DNA from: an uncultured Eisenbergiella sp.
GTDB lineage: Bacteria; Bacillota; Clostridia; Lachnospirales; Lachnospiraceae
Length of the DNA: 62,414 bases
Reading direction: 5' to 3'
Assembly (NCBI GenBank): GCA_947627215.1
Contig: CANQVD010000020.1
Span: forward strand, 1-62,414
Shown here: in pieces, positions 59,260-62,414 of the stretch
How positions within the stretch are numbered: the stretch's first letter is position 1
Layout of the letters: every line of letters begins with the position of its first letter
Made by a program: the position numbers and the translations under genes
The notes under the pieces: model-generated
Databases searched by the model: none
What the model was told of the DNA's origin: nothing
Seen by the model: the letters and a program-made list of their open reading frames with translations, nothing else

Positions 59260-60627
59260 TCATTGTTTCTCCTTACAGATTTTGTCGATCCAGGCAAATA
59301 GCTCCTCAAGGTCGTAATCCCCTGCATGGGGGACGTGCCACGGGGAATGGTAATCCACGTCTATGCCCTGTTCCTGCAATTTCAGCGCCAGGATGGCAGA
59401 TACTGCCAGGGATGTGTCTCTGTCAGTCTCTCCATGACGGATGCGATAGTAAAGGGCACTGTCGGCGTGCGGGTCAGCAATATAGTACATCGGGTTCATG
59501 ACCTTTACAAGCCCGGCCGGGGCAGTCTCCCCGCCGACCAGGCTGTTTGCGGCGCCGAAGGCAGTAAAATGGCGGCAGGGCGTACGCGGCGTACCGAATA
59601 AGTTGTTTTCAGGGCTTTTCATGGTCATGTCGTCGAAAGCGGGGGCCGTTTTCATGCGCGTGATTGTCCTGACATAAGCGGCAAAGTCCATAGACACCGC
59701 TTTCCCCGCATCCACCGTCAGCCAGGTGTCACTGCTCACATCATCGCCCCGGTCAATGGCCCGCTGTGCGCTTTTCAGGACAACCTTCTCGATATATTTT
59801 TTGAAGCTCCCATTCCCGTCCGGATCCAGGGTCAAAGCTGTGCCAGCGCTGTCCTTCAGGCCCAGACTGTTCACATACTCCGGGAAGGCGGCGGCAAGCC
59901 TGCGGGATGCCGCTTTCTGCAGCTCGGTCATTTCCCCGTCCGCCGCCGGGAAGGAGGGCCACCCGCCCCGGTGGTAATCAAAGACTTCCTTGAACTCCCA
60001 CTCGTAGGCCATGTCGGCATGGTCCAGATTCGTTATGGGGCAGTAACAGCTCGCGGCAAACACGGCATCGCTCTCCTCCGCTGCGCCGATCTCTTTGAGA
60101 TACGGGCTATAATCCGGGTGGTTGCCCGTGGCGCCCATAAGGGCGGAGAGCGCCCCGCCGGCGCTGGTGCCGTTGGTGATGATCTTCTCCTGATCGCCCG
60201 GCAGGTCCTCAGCGAAATGCCGCAGCCAGCGGACAGCCGCCTTGTAGTCTGCTATGCACGCCGGAGCCTGACCGCCAGTCTGGCTTCTGCCGCGGATAGC
60301 CGGGGCGGCCACCACATAGCCATGCTGCAGCGCGCGAAAGACCGTGTTGGGATGCCCTGGATGGTTTGGGACCTCGCCTGGCTCGTCAGCAGGGCCGGGC
60401 ATATAGCCGCCCACGGTGTTTGGCATAAACACAGGGGCGTTCTCTATCGTGTAACCGCTTATGTCCCTTCCCTCGAAATAGTCTTCCGGGGCGTAGAGAT
60501 TGAGCTTCTGGTACTCCGGCACCACCGGGCGCTCCGCATATGGGAGATCCCGCCAGGCCCGGTAGCGCACGGTCTCGCTTCCAACGGTGATCTCCTCTAC
60601 CGTGTAGGAATTCTTATCAAAATACAT
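59260..60627 (-). CDS. Subtype-B tannase (tannin acyl hydrolase)
   Basis: Alpha/beta-hydrolase that cleaves galloyl esters such as gallotannins. The 455-residue protein has the tannase layout: nucleophile S155 in NGTSAGGALSALMG, a large lid region (about 200-340), and late acidic and His residues (GETDRDTS and WHVPHAGDYD) completing the triad. EYQKLNLYAPEDYF is typical of bacterial tannases. There is no signal peptide, so intracellular. ATG 60627 has AGGAG 9-10 nt upstream; the longer frame is rejected. Good promoter. Confidence 0.85.
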   Translation of the reverse strand: MYFDKNSYTVEEITVGSETVRYRAWRDLPYAERPVVPEYQKLNLYAPEDYFEGRDISGYTIENAPVFMPNTVGGYMPGPADEPGEVPNHPGHPNTVFRALQHGYVVAAPAIRGRSQTGGQAPACIADYKAAVRWLRHFAEDLPGDQEKIITNGTSAGGALSALMGATGNHPDYSPYLKEIGAAEESDAVFAASCYCPITNLDHADMAYEWEFKEVFDYHRGGWPSFPAADGEMTELQKAASRRLAAAFPEYVNSLGLKDSAGTALTLDPDGNGSFKKYIEKVVLKSAQRAIDRGDDVSSDTWLTVDAGKAVSMDFAAYVRTITRMKTAPAFDDMTMKSPENNLFGTPRTPCRHFTAFGAANSLVGGETAPAGLVKVMNPMYYIADPHADSALYYRIRHGETDRDTSLAVSAILALKLQEQGIDVDYHSPWHVPHAGDYDLEELFAWIDKICKEKQ

Positions 60628-60682
60628 AAGCGTTACTCCTGTATCCTTCTTAGCGTGGAGCAATACCATTTTGTCCGAAAAA

Positions 60683-60711
60683 ATTGTAGCAAATTCCGAG
60701 TCATTTTACAA
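60683..60711 (-). promoter_or_regulatory. Promoter of the tannase gene
   Basis: TTGTAA (60706-60711), 17-bp spacer, TACAAT (60683-60688), leftward. Confidence 0.75.
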
Positions 60712-60764
60712 TATAATTTCAAATTTTAATTTCACAACATTTTATATGTGTGTTTTAAAAATTG

Positions 60765-60793
60765 TTGATGCGGGGCACTTTTAATGATATAAT
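60765..60793 (+). promoter_or_regulatory. Promoter of the abiE locus
   Basis: TTGATG (60765-60770), 17-bp spacer, perfect TATAAT (60788-60793), rightward, 38 bp before abiEi. No clear inverted repeats were confirmed, although AbiEi proteins usually bind such sites. Confidence 0.75.
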
Positions 60794-60830
60794 ATTTTTC
60801 AGCAACCTGTATTTGAAAGTTGGTGAATAA

Positions 60831-61436
60831 ATGGATAAAATGAAAGCCGTAAAAAACATTATCGAGAACAATGGCGGTATTGCAAAAACTGCTAATTTTG
60901 TCGCCGAAGGGCTTACCAACTATGAGGTCGCCCATCTATGCAAAAAGGGTTATCTCGAGCGTGTCAAACACGGCTATTACCAGCTTGCCGGGCAGGAAAA
61001 TATAAAAGAAGAACAGGTGCTTGCCTCTCTCCTTCCAGAAAGCATAGTATGCGTTGAATCGGCACTCTTTTATTATGGATACAGCGACTTTGCGCCCCGG
61101 CAATGGTCGATTGCCGTCCCTCGCACATTCTCACGGACAAGACTGCATATCGACTCTCTTGCGACAAAAGTATATTTTGTGCAGCCTGCCCTGTTTGAAA
61201 TCGGAAAAACAAACAGAGATTTTAACGGAGTGCGGCTTGCTGTTTATGATCGGGAGCGTACCATTTGCGACTGTTTCAAATACCGCACAAAGCTGGACAA
61301 TGAAATGTTTAACAAGGCGCTCAATGCCTATGCTGCCGATAAAAGGAAAAATCTGAGTAATCTTTCTAGCTATGCAAAGAAAATGCGGGTTTATAAAAAA
61401 CTGATGGATGTAATGGAAGTGCTGCTCAATGGCTGA
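60831..61436 (+). CDS. AbiEi-family antitoxin / transcriptional repressor
   Basis: A 201-residue antitoxin of the type IV AbiE toxin-antitoxin family. The N-terminal winged helix (IIENNGGIAKTANFVAEGLTNYEVAHLCKKG, residues about 7-45) binds promoter DNA. The C-terminal domain (IVCVESALFYYGYSDFAP, then YDRERTICDCFKYRTKL) is typical. It is much more AT-rich than the rest of the window, consistent with horizontal transfer. A partner abiEii starts by overlapping its stop but is truncated, so the antitoxin is an orphan. Confidence 0.9.
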   Translation: MDKMKAVKNIIENNGGIAKTANFVAEGLTNYEVAHLCKKGYLERVKHGYYQLAGQENIKEEQVLASLLPESIVCVESALFYYGYSDFAPRQWSIAVPRTFSRTRLHIDSLATKVYFVQPALFEIGKTNRDFNGVRLAVYDRERTICDCFKYRTKLDNEMFNKALNAYAADKRKNLSNLSSYAKKMRVYKKLMDVMEVLLNG

Positions 61437-61562
61437 TATCGCTGCTTCCGTACTTGCACGACTGAAGAATAAGGCTGCTGAAAGCAGTAGGAACTATCAG
61501 CTCTGCTTCCCTCGCAAATGTTAAGCAGCGCAATAGATAAGGCATTCAAAGAAATTAAATAA
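61429..61562 (+). pseudogene. AbiEii toxin remnant with internal deletion
   Basis: ATG 61429 overlaps the abiEi stop, the normal arrangement. It encodes MADIAASVLARLKNKAAESS and RNYQLC, which matches the AbiEii N-terminus. It then leaves the family sequence (FPRKC) and stops at 61524. A second frame, 61518-61562 (LSSAIDKAFKEIK), may be the former C-terminus. The nucleotidyltransferase domain of about 250 residues is missing. The second-frame assignment is tentative. Confidence 0.65.
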
Positions 61563-61576
61563 CGAGGAGTAATATT

Positions 61577-61885
61577 ATGATTTCGAAAGAGCAAATTGCC
61601 CATGAATTAGCAATGGTTTACATTAACAACAAATATGGTATAAATGTCCGCGGTGAATTTTATCTTAATGACGGAAATGGAACTGGAACTGTTGAAACCG
61701 ACCATTTTCCTGATATGTCTAAAATGTCATATTCTAAAGTGAAAACTGGCGAAAAAGGTTTTTTAGGCACTGAAAAGAAAAAGAAGATTCCCTCTGGCCA
61801 CCAAGTAGACCCACTATTTTCAGAAATGGTAGAAAACTACTACGGTGCATATAACAAATTTCTTGATTTATTATCATCAAAATAA
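61577..61885 (+). CDS. Hypothetical protein, AT-rich
   Basis: A 102-residue protein, not recognised. It begins MISKEQIAHELAMVYINN, has a central GTVETDHFPDM, a basic patch (TEKKKKIPSG) and a helical C-terminus (ENYYGAYNKFLDLL). GAGGAG lies 7 nt before the ATG. Composition matches abiEi, not the GC-rich chromosome, so it is probably part of the same acquired segment. No membrane helices. Confidence 0.6.
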   Translation: MISKEQIAHELAMVYINNKYGINVRGEFYLNDGNGTGTVETDHFPDMSKMSYSKVKTGEKGFLGTEKKKKIPSGHQVDPLFSEMVENYYGAYNKFLDLLSSK

Positions 61886-61886
61886 C

Positions 61887-61961
61887 CTCCCTGTAATGTC
61901 AAGCTGTTTATCTCTATATTTTAAGGATTTTTTGATAAGTACCTCAGATGAATGAGTCAAG
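61887..61961. repeat. Insertion-sequence-end-like repeat, copy A
   Basis: Begins CCTCCCTGTAATGTCAAG and ends near CTCAGATGAATGAGTCA. It resembles 62340-62414 in the same orientation, with divergence in the middle. The likely identity is the end of a mobile element. Confidence 0.55.
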
Positions 61962-62054
61962 ATAATGGACGGTTTTAGGAGTTTTCTGGAAATCTTATAG
62001 GAAAAAGATAAAATTTCCCGTTTCAATTGATAGGTATTTGATGTAGAATAAAGC

Positions 62055-62137
62055 ATAAGGAGTCCTCCTGATTTTGTTTCGTAAATTTTTGGATTAGGCA
62101 CCTTAATTTTACTACAAAATCAGTCAGGATTCCTTAT
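62055..62137. repeat. 23/24-bp inverted repeat (stem-loop)
   Basis: ATAAGGAGTCCTCCTGATTT (plus TGT) at 62055-62077 pairs with the reverse complement at 62114-62137, with one mismatch and a one-base gap. The loop is 36 nt. It overlaps the end of the presumed transposase remnant and may have been its terminator. Confidence 0.65.
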
Positions 62138-62329
62138 ATTTTGCGCATAATTTTTAAGGGATTTATAACAGATACTGCCAGATATGAGTTCTGCTGATAG
62201 AACTGCCAACCATTCAAACTGATTTTCGGCTTTTAACTGTTCCGTTTGCTCATTACTTACTGCATATCCATTCCTGTAAGTCACTCTTTGATATGGATTC
62301 CGATAATAAGTAAATTTGTAGTGTTGGTT
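62120..62329 (-). pseudogene. Probable transposase C-terminal remnant
   Basis: The leftward frame has no start and is open for 70 codons up to TGA at 62120. It encodes NQHYKFTYYRNPYQRVTYRN, EQTEQLKAENQFEWLAVL and SAELISG before the stop. Codon use and composition look coding. It resembles the end of an insertion-sequence transposase by memory only. A stop and then copy B of the IS-end-like repeat replace its upstream part. Confidence 0.4.
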
Positions 62330-62339
62330 TTATTGCCCA

Positions 62340-62414
62340 CCTCCCTATATTGTCAAGTGATTTTCCTTAAAAAAACAAGGAATTTTAAGTTTCATATCTC
62401 AGATGAACGAGCCA
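62340..62414. repeat. Insertion-sequence-end-like repeat, copy B (runs off window)
   Basis: CCTCCCTATATTGTCAAG then an AT-rich stretch and CTCAGATGAACGAGCCA at the window edge, in the same orientation as 61887-61961. Confidence 0.5.

Noticed and set aside
61877-62101. 74-codon leftward frame after the 61577 gene
   Set aside because: Its start lies inside the 62055-62137 stem-loop and its end runs through the IS-end-like repeat; no ribosome site.

Overview
The window reads as chromosomal DNA of a GC-rich (roughly 57-58% G+C by eye) anaerobic Firmicute, most likely a Lachnospiraceae-type Clostridium. Evidence: sigma-A promoters and strong AGGAGG ribosome sites, a fermentative pyruvate formate-lyase (PFL) system, a 2[4Fe-4S] ferredoxin, a CwlD-type spore amidase, MecA, RicT and GdpP orthologues, and many intracellular glycosidases. 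No rRNA, tRNA or CRISPR array was found.

Layout. 1-6.6 kb: end of a truncated LacI-type frame, pepF, cwlD, a GH18 protein, a small Cys protein and mecA. 6.6-9.6 kb: a PFL operon in which the enzyme is split into a 680-aa body and a separate 80-aa glycyl-radical subunit, with a 66-aa cysteine-tailed relative of that subunit between them. 9.7-18.6 kb: a DUF1858 protein and a GH35 / DUF5107-TPR / GH2 carbohydrate operon, with pflA divergent beyond it (18.8 kb). 19.9-39.9 kb: mostly leftward housekeeping genes: merR, dnaB, rplI, gdpP, an Rpn nuclease, rpsR-ssb-rpsF, DUF951, rsmI, a GHL-type hydrolase, trmN6-like, ricT, holB, gmk-like, glpK, pyk, an Orn/Lys/Arg decarboxylase-like protein and an HD protein. 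40.1-40.5 kb: a compact type I toxin-antitoxin candidate (39-aa holin-like toxin, convergent antisense RNA). 40.7-44.5 kb: a two-component system flanked by small membrane proteins that share a motif. 44.7-54 kb: GH36 alpha-galactosidase, anti-sigma/ECF sigma pair, ferritin-like protein, coiled-coil membrane protein, YfbR-like HD hydrolase, and an HTH/DUF2975/DUF4173 membrane operon. 54.1-58.4 kb: a very large MscS-type channel with two extracytoplasmic sensor-like regions, directly behind a lipoprotein solute-binding protein. 58.7-62.4 kb: a second tiny hydrophobic peptide with a structured leader, a subtype-B tannase, an AbiEi antitoxin whose AbiEii toxin is deleted to a stub, and AT-rich insertion-sequence debris.

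The most unusual features are three copies (2.93, 19.55 and 29.24 kb) of a 175-215-nt giant hairpin. Each has a shared core of about 80 nt but locus-specific arms that are complementary only within the same copy. Next come the split PFL with its Cys-tailed extra protein, the sensor-MscS plus binding-protein pair, and the two small-toxin loci.

How the parts fit: the glycosidases (GH35, GH2, GH36) and glycerol kinase/pyruvate kinase feed glycolysis. PFL, its activase and the ferredoxin handle pyruvate anaerobically. The rest is information processing and envelope functions. Genes were called from reading frames, ribosome sites and recognised motifs only. No database search was possible.
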